Assembly: GCF_013141765.1 (NCBI RefSeq)
Contig: NZ_WHOD01000102.1
Location: 184,700-248,699 of the forward strand
Direction: 5' to 3'
Length of the DNA: 64,000 nt
From: Paenibacillus foliorum
GTDB taxonomy: Bacteria; Bacillota; Bacilli; Paenibacillales; NBRC-103111
Shown: positions 1 to 8,856 of the stretch, piece after piece
Numbering within the stretch: the first letter of the stretch is position 1
Layout of the letters: the number at the start of each line of letters is the position of its first letter
Translations under genes and position numbers: made by a program
Notes under the pieces: generated by a model
Databases searched by the model: none
The model's input: the letters and a program-made list of their open reading frames with translations, nothing else
What the model was told of the DNA's origin: nothing

Positions 1-1354
1 GTCCAACCAAGCTCTGTTGCACTTCTAACGGCAGTCGGTTTTCTGTGTAAACTACATTCTGGTCAATAAAGAAGCGCGGAATTGCTAAAGCCTCTTCTAT
101 ACCGGTCTGCCTCTTAACTACGTTTTGCAAAATAATCGACAGCGTCATAGGAATCCGCTTCCCTCCAGCAGAGCCGATAACAATCGTTTGTTTGTCGCTG
201 CGTAGAATGGTAGGACACACGTAGCTTTGAGGTCTTTTTCCAGGCTGCGGGACATTAGGAGAACTGTCGTCATTCGTAAAATTGCGCAGCTGATTGTTTA
301 GGAAAAAACCTCCCATGCCAATGCCTGGACCGAAGAATCCACCAATCGTGTTTGTCACAGATACGCACATGCCTTCTCCATCGGATACGACAAAGTGGGT
401 TGTATTGGCAACATCGTCCAAAGTAGTCGGGGCTTGCGATAATCCGTCCGGGTTGACGCTTGCCGCGAGCAGCTCAATCAATTCTTTACTAAGCATTCTT
501 TGTACCGGCGGATCGCAAAAATCAGGGTCGCCCATCGTCGTCTTTCGCAGTGCATAACATTTGCCGATTATCTCTCCCCATTGATGAATATAGGGCATAG
601 AGTCTGACGGATGCTTATGCAAATGAATGGCTTCGCTGATTTTCAAAGCTTGAACTAGCGTGACGCCGCCGAAAGGAGGCGGAGACGTAATCACATCGTA
701 GCTGTCATATTCACTGTAGATTGGCTTCTTGACGGAAACGCGGTATTCCCGAAAGTCTTCCTCGGTCATCCCTTCAATGGCAGCAGAAATGTGACGCGCC
801 CCATCCCCTTCATAAAATGCTACTGAGCCTCGGTCACGAACGTCCCGCATGGTTTGTGCCAATAACGGCTGTTTTAGCAGCTCTCCGGCACGTAGCGCCG
901 TTCCGCCAGGGAACAGCTCGGGAAACCGCTCCACCACCAAGTGCTGTGCTTGCCCCAGCTGCCGCTGCAACGCTTCACCAGTGGGAACGCCTTCCTCGGC
1001 TGCCATGATAGCCGGGTTCATGATCGTCCCTATATCCATCGTTCCGAATAATTGATGTACTCGTTCCATACCTTTCACGAAACCAGGGACACCGACTTCC
1101 TCTTGGGAAATAACACCTGACATTGGCGCAACTTCCCGATAATCACACACGATCGGATCCCGCCCATCTGCTGGCAATATGAGCATGACACCTCCGCCGC
1201 CGATGCCAGAAGCGTAAGGCTCCACTACACCTAACATATATGAAATTGCAATAGCCGCGTCCACTGCATTCCCCCCTGCCCGCAGTACAGACATTCCCGC
1301 TTTCGTAGCGAGCGGATGCGCCGAACTAACGCAATACTGCCGTCCGTTACCCAT
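1..1354 (-). CDS. ggt: Gamma-glutamyltransferase, leaderless, 3' end cut by window edge
   Basis: The reading frame stays open from an ATG at 1354 to the left edge (about 451 codons), so the C-terminus is missing. Family hallmarks are visible: SSAHPLAT near the start, the Arg that binds the gamma-glutamyl carboxylate in CDYREVAP, the autocleavage site with the catalytic Thr in NTTHF (about residue 318), and the small-subunit glycine loop GSAGGKRI. Enzymes of this family process themselves into two subunits and remove gamma-glutamyl groups from glutathione and similar peptides. There is no signal peptide, unlike classical secreted GGT and like the leaderless YwrD-type proteins, so it is probably cytoplasmic. 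The ATG overlaps the stop of the upstream ATPase gene by 8 nt (ATGGGTAA) behind a GGGGAGGGG ribosome site, which implies translational coupling. It is the last visible gene of the importer operon and would act on imported peptides. Confidence 0.93.
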   Translation of the reverse strand, partial: MGNGRQYCVSSAHPLATKAGMSVLRAGGNAVDAAIAISYMLGVVEPYASGIGGGGVMLILPADGRDPIVCDYREVAPMSGVISQEEVGVPGFVKGMERVHQLFGTMDIGTIMNPAIMAAEEGVPTGEALQRQLGQAQHLVVERFPELFPGGTALRAGELLKQPLLAQTMRDVRDRGSVAFYEGDGARHISAAIEGMTEEDFREYRVSVKKPIYSEYDSYDVITSPPPFGGVTLVQALKISEAIHLHKHPSDSMPYIHQWGEIIGKCYALRKTTMGDPDFCDPPVQRMLSKELIELLAASVNPDGLSQAPTTLDDVANTTHFVVSDGEGMCVSVTNTIGGFFGPGIGMGGFFLNNQLRNFTNDDSSPNVPQPGKRPQSYVCPTILRSDKQTIVIGSAGGKRIPMTLSIILQNVVKRQTGIEEALAIPRFFIDQNVVYTENRLPLEVQQSLVG

Positions 1355-2360
1355 GAAGCAACACCCCTCCCCCCGCCTCAAGCGGATAGTGACAGGCCAC
1401 GGAACGGCCTGATCCTGCCAACTGCAGCGCAGGCGTCTCTATTTTGCAGCGATCCTTCACGTAAGGACATCGCGTATGAAAAGCACAGCCGGATGGCGGG
1501 TTCAGCGGATTTGGTGTTTCCCCCTCGAGCACCTTCCTTTTTGTGCGAAGCTGTGGATCGGTTACAGGTGCGGATGCCAGGAGCCCTTCGGTATAAGGGT
1601 GGGCCGGATGATTCAGCAAGTCTTCCTTGTCACCGATTTCCACGACTTTACCGAGGTACATCACCGCTATCCGATCGCTGATATAAGCAACGGCCGGAAG
1701 ACCATGCGCGATAAAAATGTAAGTTAACCCGTACCGTTTCTGCAAAATAGAAAGAAGATTTAAGATCTGCGATTGAATGGACACGTCCAGTGCGGAAACG
1801 GGTTCATCGCATACGATCAATTTCGGCTTCAACGCCAAGGCTCGACCGATCCCTACTCTCTGCCTCTGTCCCCCGCTGAACTGATGAGGAAACCGGTTAG
1901 CGTAATCCGGGGACAATCCGACGGCCTCAAGCAGAGTATGCACCTGCTCCTTCAAGCTCTTCCCTTCGGCGAGTCCGTGTGTACGAAGAGGCTCGGCAAT
2001 AATATCAAATACCTTCCATCTCGGGTTCAAAGAGGAGAACGGATCTTGGAAAATCATCTGAATATCCTTGCGCTTTCGGCGCAGCTCCTCGCGTGACAAT
2101 TGAGTAAGATCGGCGCCCTCAAATAAAATGTTTCCTGAAGTGCTTTCCGTCAAGTGCATGATCATATTTCCCAGTGTTGATTTCCCGCAGCCCGATTCGC
2201 CTACGATGCCAAGAGTTTCACCCTCATATACGACAAGATCAACTTCATCCACCGCTTTCAAAATTTGCGTTTGCTTTTTTACGAACCCTTTACTAATTTC
2301 AAAATGCTTGCTTAATCTCTGAATTTGTAAAATCGCTTTGCGGTTTTCCGTCGTTTCCAT
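1347..2360 (-). CDS. Oligopeptide/dipeptide ABC transporter ATP-binding protein (OppF/DppF type)
   Basis: This is a 337-residue ATPase of the peptide/nickel importer family. It has Walker A GESGCGKST, Q-loop in IFQDPFSSLNP, signature FSGGQRQRVGIGRAL, Walker B LIVCDEPVSALD and a C-terminal oligopeptide-transporter cysteine motif (CAFHTRCPYVKDRC, then a fourth Cys). I chose the ATG at 2360 because AGAGGTG lies just upstream; a GTG nine bases earlier has no better site. The H-loop reads IAHGL where the family has SHDL/AHDL: the His is kept but the usual Asp is Gly. It pairs with the ATPase encoded just upstream, whose gene end it overlaps by about 60 nt, and overlaps the GGT start downstream. 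Expected role: one half of the ATP-hydrolysing pair that drives import of a (gamma-glutamyl) peptide. Confidence 0.92.
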   Translation of the reverse strand: METTENRKAILQIQRLSKHFEISKGFVKKQTQILKAVDEVDLVVYEGETLGIVGESGCGKSTLGNMIMHLTESTSGNILFEGADLTQLSREELRRKRKDIQMIFQDPFSSLNPRWKVFDIIAEPLRTHGLAEGKSLKEQVHTLLEAVGLSPDYANRFPHQFSGGQRQRVGIGRALALKPKLIVCDEPVSALDVSIQSQILNLLSILQKRYGLTYIFIAHGLPAVAYISDRIAVMYLGKVVEIGDKEDLLNHPAHPYTEGLLASAPVTDPQLRTKRKVLEGETPNPLNPPSGCAFHTRCPYVKDRCKIETPALQLAGSGRSVACHYPLEAGGGVLLHG

Positions 2361-3381
2361 CAGCTTCACCTCTTCTCTGCCAGTGTTGTTCGAACTCTTG
2401 CCCGTACATCAAGCAGCGCACCTGATGATCCGGCGCCGGCTCAATCAACTCGGGCTCGTGTTTCGTGCACGACTCCGTTGCGTATGGACAGCGCGGGTGA
2501 AACCGGCAGCCGCTCGGCATGAATAACGGATTAGGCACCGAGCCTTCTATGGAATCGAGCGTTTCCTTCAGGTTGTGCAGCTTAGGGGTGCTTTTTAACA
2601 ATCCTTTCGTATATGGATGCTTTGGCTCTCTAAATAAGGTGAACACATCACACTGCTCCACAATTTGCCCCGCGTACATCACCGCGACCCGATCCGCCAT
2701 TTCTGCAATTACACCCAGATCATGCGTGATCAATATGACCGAGCTGCCTTCCTTTTCAATAATTTCTTTCATAATTCTTAAGATTTGCGCCTGTATCGTG
2801 ACGTCCAAAGCGGTTGTCGGCTCGTCGGCGATCAGGATTTTAGGATTGCAGGAAATTGCCATGGCAATCATTGCCCTTTGCCGCATACCGCCGCTTAATT
2901 CGTGAGGAAAAGCTTCATAGACGCTTTCAGGCCTCGCGATATTAACTCTTCTTAACAGCTCCAGCACCCGTTGCTTGGCTTCCTGTTTATTCAATTTATA
3001 ATGATTCATCAGTGATTCCTGAATTTGATGTCCGATGCGGAACACCGGATTCAACGCGGTTAACGGTTCTTGGAAGATCATCCCAATCTCCCGTCCTCTT
3101 ATTCTTCTCATTTCGCTTTCTTCCAGCTGCAGTAAATCGCGATCTTGATATCGGATTTCACCTTCGACGATTTTACCGGGATGCTCAATTAACCTCATAA
3201 CCGATAAGGAGGTGACGCTTTTGCCGGATCCGGACTCTCCTACAATGCCGAGAATCTCTCCCTTAAACAAGTTGAACGTAATGCCATCCACGGACGGTAC
3301 TGCTCCGTTTTCTGTAAAAAAATGCGTTTTTACCCCTTTGACCTGCAACACCGGCTGATTCAAGTTATGTCCTCCCGTCAT
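2299..3381 (-). CDS. Oligopeptide/dipeptide ABC transporter ATP-binding protein (OppD/DppD type)
   Basis: A 360-residue peptide-importer ATPase. Walker A is GESGSGKSV, the signature is LSGGMRQRAMIAMA, Walker B is ILIADEPTTALD, and the H-loop is the normal ITHDLG. The C-terminal cysteine motif CRFHPRCPYATESC with a later Cys is typical of the OppD/OppF families. The C-terminus extends about 25 residues past the usual end and overlaps the next gene, consistent with tight coupling in the operon. It would form the heterodimeric motor with the downstream OppF-like subunit. The permease gene upstream ends about 15 nt before this start. Confidence 0.92.
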   Translation of the reverse strand: MTGGHNLNQPVLQVKGVKTHFFTENGAVPSVDGITFNLFKGEILGIVGESGSGKSVTSLSVMRLIEHPGKIVEGEIRYQDRDLLQLEESEMRRIRGREIGMIFQEPLTALNPVFRIGHQIQESLMNHYKLNKQEAKQRVLELLRRVNIARPESVYEAFPHELSGGMRQRAMIAMAISCNPKILIADEPTTALDVTIQAQILRIMKEIIEKEGSSVILITHDLGVIAEMADRVAVMYAGQIVEQCDVFTLFREPKHPYTKGLLKSTPKLHNLKETLDSIEGSVPNPLFMPSGCRFHPRCPYATESCTKHEPELIEPAPDHQVRCLMYGQEFEQHWQRRGEADGNDGKPQSDFTNSEIKQAF

Positions 3382-3396
3382 GGATAGTAACGATCC

Positions 3397-4323
3397 TTAA
3401 TAATCTTGAGAACGGGGATCAAAAACATCGCGCAGCCAGTCACCCAAGAAGATAATACCTAAAGTCGTAATGGTGATAGCCAGCCCTGGAAATGTTGCCA
3501 GTCCCCAATTGGTTGCGAGGTATTCGCGTCCGGTACTCAGCATGCCCCCCCAGGAAACAATCGGAGGTTGAATGCCCAATCCAAGAAAGCTAAGCGATGC
3601 TTCAGAAATGATCGTCGTCGCCATACTAAGTGTTGCAATAACCGAGAATGAAGAGAATACGTTAGGAAGCAAATGCTTAAACATAATCGCCCCGTCACGT
3701 ACGCCGATTGACCTCGCCGCTCTTACAAACTCCCGCTCTTTAAGGCTGAGCACTTCGCTTCGGATCACCCTTGCATATACTACCCAGTTCGTAACCCCAA
3801 GCACAACGATCAGCGTCATTAACCCAGGGCCTGTGAGCTTCAGAATGACGAGTGTGAACAAAATATTGGGAATCGCCAGAAATGAATCAACGAGCCGCAT
3901 AAACACATTATCGATCCACCCTCCGTAAAAACCGGAGACGAGACCGACGGTCAAGCCGATCGCACCCGCTACAATTACAGCAAAAAGCCCTACAATTAAA
4001 GACACCTGAGAACCGTAAATGATCCTGCTCAATAAATCTCTGCCAAGGTTATCCGTTCCCAATATATATTTGGAGCTGCCGCCCTCCAGCCAAAATGGTG
4101 GTGCCAGCATATCTACAACATGCTGTTCTACCGGATCATACGGTGCTATCCACGGGGCGAATATGGCAGTAACAGTAACTATCGTCAAAATGATAAACCC
4201 GGTCGTTCCTGTTTTGCTTTTCAGCAGCAGTCGAAGCCACTTCGGCAAACGGGAGGTTCCCTTGCCCTCTGCCTCTGCCATCACATTCGGACTTAGCTTG
4301 GCCGTTTCTGTACTCGTCATCAT
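3397..4323 (-). CDS. Peptide ABC transporter permease (OppC/DppC type)
   Basis: A membrane permease of about 308 residues in the BPD-transporter family. The N-terminal cytoplasmic stretch is followed by a first helix around residues 37-57, then DPVEQ and the GTDNLGRDLLSRIIYGSQ box that marks DppC/OppC subunits. The EAA loop is visible as EREFVRAARSIGVRDGAIMFKHLLPN, and the C-terminus ends LGDWLRDVFDPR. I start it at the ATG-ATG at 4323, behind AAGGAGAG, because an earlier in-frame codon at 4362 lacks a ribosome site and would overlap the upstream gene. It forms the transmembrane pore with the next permease. Confidence 0.92.
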   Translation of the reverse strand: MMTSTETAKLSPNVMAEAEGKGTSRLPKWLRLLLKSKTGTTGFIILTIVTVTAIFAPWIAPYDPVEQHVVDMLAPPFWLEGGSSKYILGTDNLGRDLLSRIIYGSQVSLIVGLFAVIVAGAIGLTVGLVSGFYGGWIDNVFMRLVDSFLAIPNILFTLVILKLTGPGLMTLIVVLGVTNWVVYARVIRSEVLSLKEREFVRAARSIGVRDGAIMFKHLLPNVFSSFSVIATLSMATTIISEASLSFLGLGIQPPIVSWGGMLSTGREYLATNWGLATFPGLAITITTLGIIFLGDWLRDVFDPRSQDY

Positions 4324-4336
4324 CCGTCTTCTCTCC

Positions 4337-5254
4337 TTATCTGTACTTGACACGCGGATCAAGCAATCCGACGAGAATATCCGTGATCAGATTCATGGCA
4401 ATAACCAGAATGGCAATGACGCAAATAGCCGCCTGCACAACAGCCATATCTCTCCCATTGACGGATTGCACAAGAAGCTGCCCTAATCCAGGCCAGGCAA
4501 AAATTGCTTCAGTTACAAGCGCGCCGCCAACTAAGCCCCCGGTTTGCATCATGATGATCGTCACCACCGGAATTAATGCGTTTCGTAAGGCATGCTTATA
4601 AATGACTATCGAATTTTTTAAACCTTTGCTTTTAGCCGTTCTGACGTATTCCTGGTGCAGCGAATCAAGCAAGCTCGAACGGGTCAATCTGGCAATGTAA
4701 GCCGCGACCGATGTGCCGAGCGTAATGGCCGGCAATACAAGATGGGCCAGAGTGCCTGTTCCCGACACAGGAAACCATTGCAGGTTAATGCCGAACAACA
4801 GCACCAGCATAATTCCGACCCAAAAATTCGGCATCGCTTTCCCAAGCACCGTGCCTGTCGTAACGAACAGCTCAAGCACCGAGTTTTTGCGCGTAGCGGA
4901 CAATATCCCAAGCGGAATCGCCACAAGCACAGCGATTAGCATCGAGGCTGCTGCAAGCAGGAACGTTGCGGGAAGCCTTTCCAACACAAGCGTCAGTGCG
5001 TCTTGGTTAAATCGAAAAGAATTTCCGAAATCGCCATGCAGCACATTCCATAAATACGTCACAAATTGCACGTAGAAAGGTTTGTCCAGATTCAACGCTT
5101 GTCTAAGCTCATCCATATCTTCCTGCGTGGCATCTTCCGGAAGCATCAATACAACGGGATCCCCAGAAACATACATTAAAATGAAAACTATAGACACGAT
5201 AATAAACAGCACCGGTATCATTTGTACCAAACGTCGAATTACATAGTTTTTCAT
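4337..5254 (-). CDS. Peptide ABC transporter permease (OppB/DppB type)
   Basis: A 305-residue permease with the DppB-type N-terminus (YVIRRLVQMIPVLF), a PFYVQFVTYL segment, several hydrophobic helices and the EAA loop at EYVRTAKSKGLKNSIVIYKHALRN. The C-terminus LITDILVGLLDPRVKY is the standard ending for this subunit. The gene lies about 90 nt downstream of the binding-protein gene and 13 nt upstream of its partner permease. It would form the inner-membrane channel of the importer. Confidence 0.92.
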   Translation of the reverse strand: MKNYVIRRLVQMIPVLFIIVSIVFILMYVSGDPVVLMLPEDATQEDMDELRQALNLDKPFYVQFVTYLWNVLHGDFGNSFRFNQDALTLVLERLPATFLLAAASMLIAVLVAIPLGILSATRKNSVLELFVTTGTVLGKAMPNFWVGIMLVLLFGINLQWFPVSGTGTLAHLVLPAITLGTSVAAYIARLTRSSLLDSLHQEYVRTAKSKGLKNSIVIYKHALRNALIPVVTIIMMQTGGLVGGALVTEAIFAWPGLGQLLVQSVNGRDMAVVQAAICVIAILVIAMNLITDILVGLLDPRVKYR

Positions 5255-5342
5255 GAGTTCACTTCCTTAGTCAATCGGCGTATAAAAATGATGAAGAAAG
5301 GGCTAAATCTAGCCCCCATACTTACCGGTTTAGCATCAGACA

Positions 5343-6887
5343 TCACCGTTTTGTAATCTCGTAAGCTTTGATCATTTCGTCCAAGCGCGGTTTAAAATTG
5401 ACAGTTTTGCTAACGCCGTAGGTATTATGCTCCAAATACAAGTAAATCCGCATCCGCTCTTGAGCTTCAATTTCCTGAGCCCGTTGATACTGCTGTTTCC
5501 GTTCTTCCTGATTCATGTTGTTTTCCGCTTTGCTAAGCAAATCCTTCAGCTCCGGATGGTTGAAACCTAAATTCGTCATGGAACGGGAGCCGCTTAAATG
5601 CTCGCCGATCATAATATGCGCATCATAGAATGAGTTGGCAAACCACACCATGTGCAAATCTCCGACTTTATTCGCATTTCTAAGCTCAAGGTAGCTGTTC
5701 CATTCCATTAGCTCCAGCTTTACTTTAATGCCGACGTTTGCCAGCATGCCGACCACCAGCTCGGCAACTTCTTTATCCTTAGCGTAACGCCCGTTCGAAG
5801 ATTGCATCGTGAGCTCCATACCCTTCTCGAAGCCGGCTTCTTTCAACAGCTCTTTCGCACGGTTGACATCGAATAAAGCGGTATTAAACAACTTTTCGTT
5901 AGCACCATAATTTCCGGGTGTTACCCGCGTACGGGTAGGTGTAGCTTCACCGCCTAACAATTTATCGATAATCAGCTTCTTATCAATAGCCAGTTCAATC
6001 GCTTCTCTAACCTTCGGATTAGCGGTAGGAGTGCTAGGTGCCGCTTTCGGTACGATTATGGCAACCCGGTTGGAAATAGCAGAAGCCAACTCGGTGGATC
6101 CGTTTCCTTTAATCCGCGACCAATCGTTGCTTGTTACATTCGGGATGATATTGACTCCGCCGGTCAGCAGCTCTCCGACCCGTGTCGAGCCTTCGGGAAG
6201 AATACGGAACACCAGCTTACTCCAATCTTTGACTGGCCCTGCGAAATATTTGTCATAAGGCTCGAACGATACATGGCTGCCCCGCTTCCAGTCTACGAAT
6301 TTAAACGGACCTGATCCGATAGGGTGCTCGTTAAAATAGTCAATTCCTTTTTCCTCTATGTACTTCTTCGGGTAAATAACTGCACTTGTACGGGCGACGA
6401 CGTTTAAAAATAGCGGGTCCGGCTTTTGCGTTATGATGTGCAGTTTCAGTGGCTCAAGTACCTTCACTTCTTTAATGGATTTAAAAGCTGTGCCTTCGTT
6501 CAACGTTTTGTCTTTTACCGCTCTTTCTAAAGTGAATTTGACATCTTCAGCCGTCAGTTCATCGCCGTTATGGAACGTCACGCCTTTTTTGAGGGTAAAC
6601 TCCCAGGTTAATTCGTTTATATTTTTATAGCTTTCAGCCAAGTCGGATACAATTTCTCCCTTTGTGTCACGTGTTAATAAGCTATTGTACATGTTGTTGG
6701 TAGCCATCCACGAAACAAAATCATTGTGGGCATATAAATCCATCGTCTTGATTTCTGTCGGTACGGCAATCGTTAACGGACGTTTCTCGTCTTTTCCGGT
6801 GCTGTTTGCTTTATTATCGTTACTACACCCTGCTAATAGAACTGCAATTGTGGTGATCCCAACCAATGCCGCTTTTAATATGCGCAT
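5343..6887 (-). CDS. Peptide-type extracellular solute-binding lipoprotein (SBP family 5)
   Basis: A 514-residue binding protein of the DppA/OppA/GsiB family. The N-terminus is a lipoprotein signal with lipobox LLAGC (Cys near residue 20), so it is expected to be lipid-anchored outside the membrane. Family motifs include YNSLLTRD, the LTWEFTLKKGVTFHNGDELTAEDV block and IGSGPFKFVDWKRG. The ATG at 6887 is chosen because AAAGGAGG stands 10 nt upstream; the longer in-frame start at 6917 would overlap the upstream gene. It sets the specificity of the importer. Being between a gamma-glutamyl hydrolase and a GGT, a gamma-glutamyl peptide or glutathione-like ligand is the reasonable inference, not a demonstrated one. 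Confidence 0.93.
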   Translation of the reverse strand: MRILKAALVGITTIAVLLAGCSNDNKANSTGKDEKRPLTIAVPTEIKTMDLYAHNDFVSWMATNNMYNSLLTRDTKGEIVSDLAESYKNINELTWEFTLKKGVTFHNGDELTAEDVKFTLERAVKDKTLNEGTAFKSIKEVKVLEPLKLHIITQKPDPLFLNVVARTSAVIYPKKYIEEKGIDYFNEHPIGSGPFKFVDWKRGSHVSFEPYDKYFAGPVKDWSKLVFRILPEGSTRVGELLTGGVNIIPNVTSNDWSRIKGNGSTELASAISNRVAIIVPKAAPSTPTANPKVREAIELAIDKKLIIDKLLGGEATPTRTRVTPGNYGANEKLFNTALFDVNRAKELLKEAGFEKGMELTMQSSNGRYAKDKEVAELVVGMLANVGIKVKLELMEWNSYLELRNANKVGDLHMVWFANSFYDAHIMIGEHLSGSRSMTNLGFNHPELKDLLSKAENNMNQEERKQQYQRAQEIEAQERMRIYLYLEHNTYGVSKTVNFKPRLDEMIKAYEITKR

Positions 6888-6904
6888 ATTTGTTGCAGCC
6901 TCCT

Positions 6905-7612
6905 TTAGTTGTGACAAGCCTGGACTAACGCGTTGAATAATTTTTGCGAATATATATCGTTACTCCGTACCAAGTTTTCCGGGTGCCATTGTACGCCTAC
7001 AACAAAACGGTGCTTTTTGCTTTCGTAAGCCTCAATAATTCCATCGCTGGACCGGGCTGTTATTTCAAACCCTTCAGCGACGCTTCTTACTGCTTGGTGA
7101 TGATAACTGTTCACTTTGAAACGGGAGGATTGGACGATGTTATGCAATAATGAATTTTCCAAAATATCTACATAATGGGAAGTGTGGGAACGGGGGGCTT
7201 TCTGAGTGTGCTGTAAAAGCTGAGTTTGATGCTGAGAATAAATATCCTGAAACAAATCTCCTCCTGCGGCCACATTGATCATTTGACATCCCCTGCATAT
7301 GCCAAGCACAGGCTTATTTTTTTTTAGAACACCAGTAATTAGCAGCAGTTCGAATTGATCTCTTTCCGGACAAACCTCGCCCAGCTGGGGGAGCGGTTCT
7401 TCTCCGTACAAGGTTGGATCGGCATCCCCTCCTCCTGTGACCAGTAGACCGTCAATAGATTCTAGCATCCGTTCAATAGCAGCTTCATCCGAAATATTGG
7501 GCAGTACAACCGGCACCCCGCCCGCCTTCACAATAGCGTGAATATTACTCAGGCCGGTAGTTAACAATTTTTCATCCTTAATGTTAGACGTTATCCCGAT
7601 GATTGGCTTCAA
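6905..7612 (-). CDS. Class I glutamine amidotransferase-like gamma-glutamyl hydrolase (peptidase C26, PuuD-like)
   Basis: A 235-residue protein of the gamma-glutamyl-GABA hydrolase family. The nucleophile is Cys106 in GICRGCQ, with His210 and Glu212 in VQWHPE completing the triad. The oxyanion/glycine stretch LVTGGGDADP is also typical. These enzymes cleave gamma-glutamyl amides, for example gamma-glutamyl-GABA. I place the start at a TTG at 7612 behind AAGGGAG with 8-nt spacing, giving the usual N-terminus KPIIGITSN; the 30 extra codons upstream look non-coding. It is the first gene of the operon, 17 nt ahead of the binding-protein start, and is divergent from the LysR gene. No signal peptide is seen, so it probably acts in the cytoplasm. 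Confidence 0.9.
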   Translation of the reverse strand: MKPIIGITSNIKDEKLLTTGLSNIHAIVKAGGVPVVLPNISDEAAIERMLESIDGLLVTGGGDADPTLYGEEPLPQLGEVCPERDQFELLLITGVLKKNKPVLGICRGCQMINVAAGGDLFQDIYSQHQTQLLQHTQKAPRSHTSHYVDILENSLLHNIVQSSRFKVNSYHHQAVRSVAEGFEITARSSDGIIEAYESKKHRFVVGVQWHPENLVRSNDIYSQKLFNALVQACHN

Positions 7613-7674
7613 ATGATACACTCCCTTGGATAAATTTCGATAAATAGATACAATTTTCCTTATTGCCATTGTAA

Positions 7675-7702
7675 TATTTATAAATGGACACATAAAATAC
7701 AA
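7675..7702 (-). promoter_or_regulatory. Candidate sigma-A promoter of the importer operon
   Basis: On the minus strand a TTGTAT hexamer is followed after 16 nt by TAAATA, about 60 nt upstream of the TTG start. The LysR-type palindrome lies 15 nt further upstream, where an activator would sit. The match is modest. Confidence 0.35.
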
Positions 7703-7716
7703 GATTCTTATAAACT

Positions 7717-7733
7717 TATAACTTCAAGTTATA
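7717..7733. promoter_or_regulatory. LysR-type operator palindrome (T-N11-A)
   Basis: TATAACTTCAAGTTATA is a perfect 17-nt palindrome around a central C. It contains the T-N11-A arrangement typical of LysR-family binding sites (ATAAC-N5-GTTAT). It stands between the divergent LysR gene and the hydrolase-importer operon, so it is the best candidate for the regulator's recognition site. Confidence 0.7.
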
Positions 7734-7781
7734 TATGAATTCGATTTAATATTTTTGCTTACAAAATAAATCGACACTCTG

Positions 7782-7810
7782 TTCGCAAAACCATCATGCG
7801 ATGCTATAAT
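7782..7810 (+). promoter_or_regulatory. Sigma-A promoter of the LysR gene
   Basis: TTCGCA and a perfect TATAAT are separated by 17 nt, about 60 nt upstream of the LysR ATG. The LysR-type palindrome lies about 50 nt upstream of the -35 box. Confidence 0.7.
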
Positions 7811-7872
7811 AAGATCATTTCCGAGGAATCTTTTTCCAAAAAATCCAAATGGAAAGAAGGTAGATCATATCG

Positions 7873-8799
7873 ATGAATTATAACTACTTGTCATTGCGTT
7901 ACTTCCTGGAAATTGCGGTGTGCTTGAATTTCAGCCATGCTGCGCAAAAGCTGCATATCTCCCAACCCGGGCTAAGCCAGCAAATCACTGCTTTGGAAAA
8001 AGAACTGGGGATTAAACTGCTTTACCGTTCAACACGAAATGTCACATTGACTGCGGAAGGCGAGTATCTATATAAAAATCTGTTGCCATCATTCGAAAAT
8101 ATTGAAAAGACGATTTCGGAGCTAAAAGAGGTCGGCGCCGTACCGGAAACGACAATCCGCATTGCCACCGTTCCTTCGGCGGCCAGCAATCTGGTTCCGT
8201 TTTTGATTAAGAAATTAAAAGAAAACCACCCGCATATCGATTTTTATATCAAAGAAACGACTTCCGTTCATGCCATCGAGCTTGTGCAAAAAAGCGAATA
8301 CCATCTCGCTTTCATCCGAACGCCTATCGACCATAAGCAAGCTATTCAAAAACCTCTCAAGTGGATGGAATTTTCCAAGCACCCGCTGCAGCTGGCCGTA
8401 TCTTCCGAGCACCCGGCAGCCAGTCAAGCCGAAATCGACCTGTACGATTTAAAACACGAAACTTTCCTGCATTATGATCCGAAGCATTCCCCTTCACTTT
8501 ACTATTTGTTGGAACATGCCTGCCTTAATGCTGGCTTCATTCCGAAGACGATCGGCGCCGGTCCTGAAATTTTAACGATTGCCAATCTGATCTCCAACGG
8601 AATTGGCATTACCTTAATGCCTCAGGATATGCTGCAATTATTGAATTCATATGAAATTAAAGCGGTTACATTAAAAAACCTGTCGCTATTCAGTTCGATT
8701 TCCGTAGTGTGGAATAATATGAACGTGCCTGTTATTACGGAAGACGCTTTGCAAATATTGGAGAAACTTCTGTACCCGCCTGACACTATGGCTATGTGA
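7873..8799 (+). CDS. LysR-family transcriptional regulator
   Basis: A 308-residue regulator. Residues 1-65 form the winged helix-turn-helix (YFLEIAVCLNFSHAAQKL, then SQPGLSQQITALEKELG and LTAEG). Residues about 92-300 form the substrate-binding effector domain (TTIRIATVPSAAS, ISNGIGITLMP). It is transcribed away from the hydrolase-importer-GGT operon with a palindromic operator between them, the classical layout in which a LysR protein controls its divergent neighbour. A glutamate, amino-acid or gamma-glutamyl compound is a likely co-inducer, by inference. A Rho-independent terminator follows. Confidence 0.95.
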   Translation: MNYNYLSLRYFLEIAVCLNFSHAAQKLHISQPGLSQQITALEKELGIKLLYRSTRNVTLTAEGEYLYKNLLPSFENIEKTISELKEVGAVPETTIRIATVPSAASNLVPFLIKKLKENHPHIDFYIKETTSVHAIELVQKSEYHLAFIRTPIDHKQAIQKPLKWMEFSKHPLQLAVSSEHPAASQAEIDLYDLKHETFLHYDPKHSPSLYYLLEHACLNAGFIPKTIGAGPEILTIANLISNGIGITLMPQDMLQLLNSYEIKAVTLKNLSLFSSISVVWNNMNVPVITEDALQILEKLLYPPDTMAM

Positions 8800-8820
8800 C
8801 CGTACAAATTTCCTTTATCA

Positions 8821-8856
8821 ACCGGCATCTCTCATCGAAGAGGGTGCCGGTTTTTT
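8821..8856 (+). terminator. Rho-independent terminator after the LysR gene
   Basis: ACCGGCA and TGCCGGT pair across a 16-nt interval that can itself fold (TCTCTCATCGAAGAGG), followed by TTTTTT, about 20 nt after the LysR stop codon. Confidence 0.85.
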
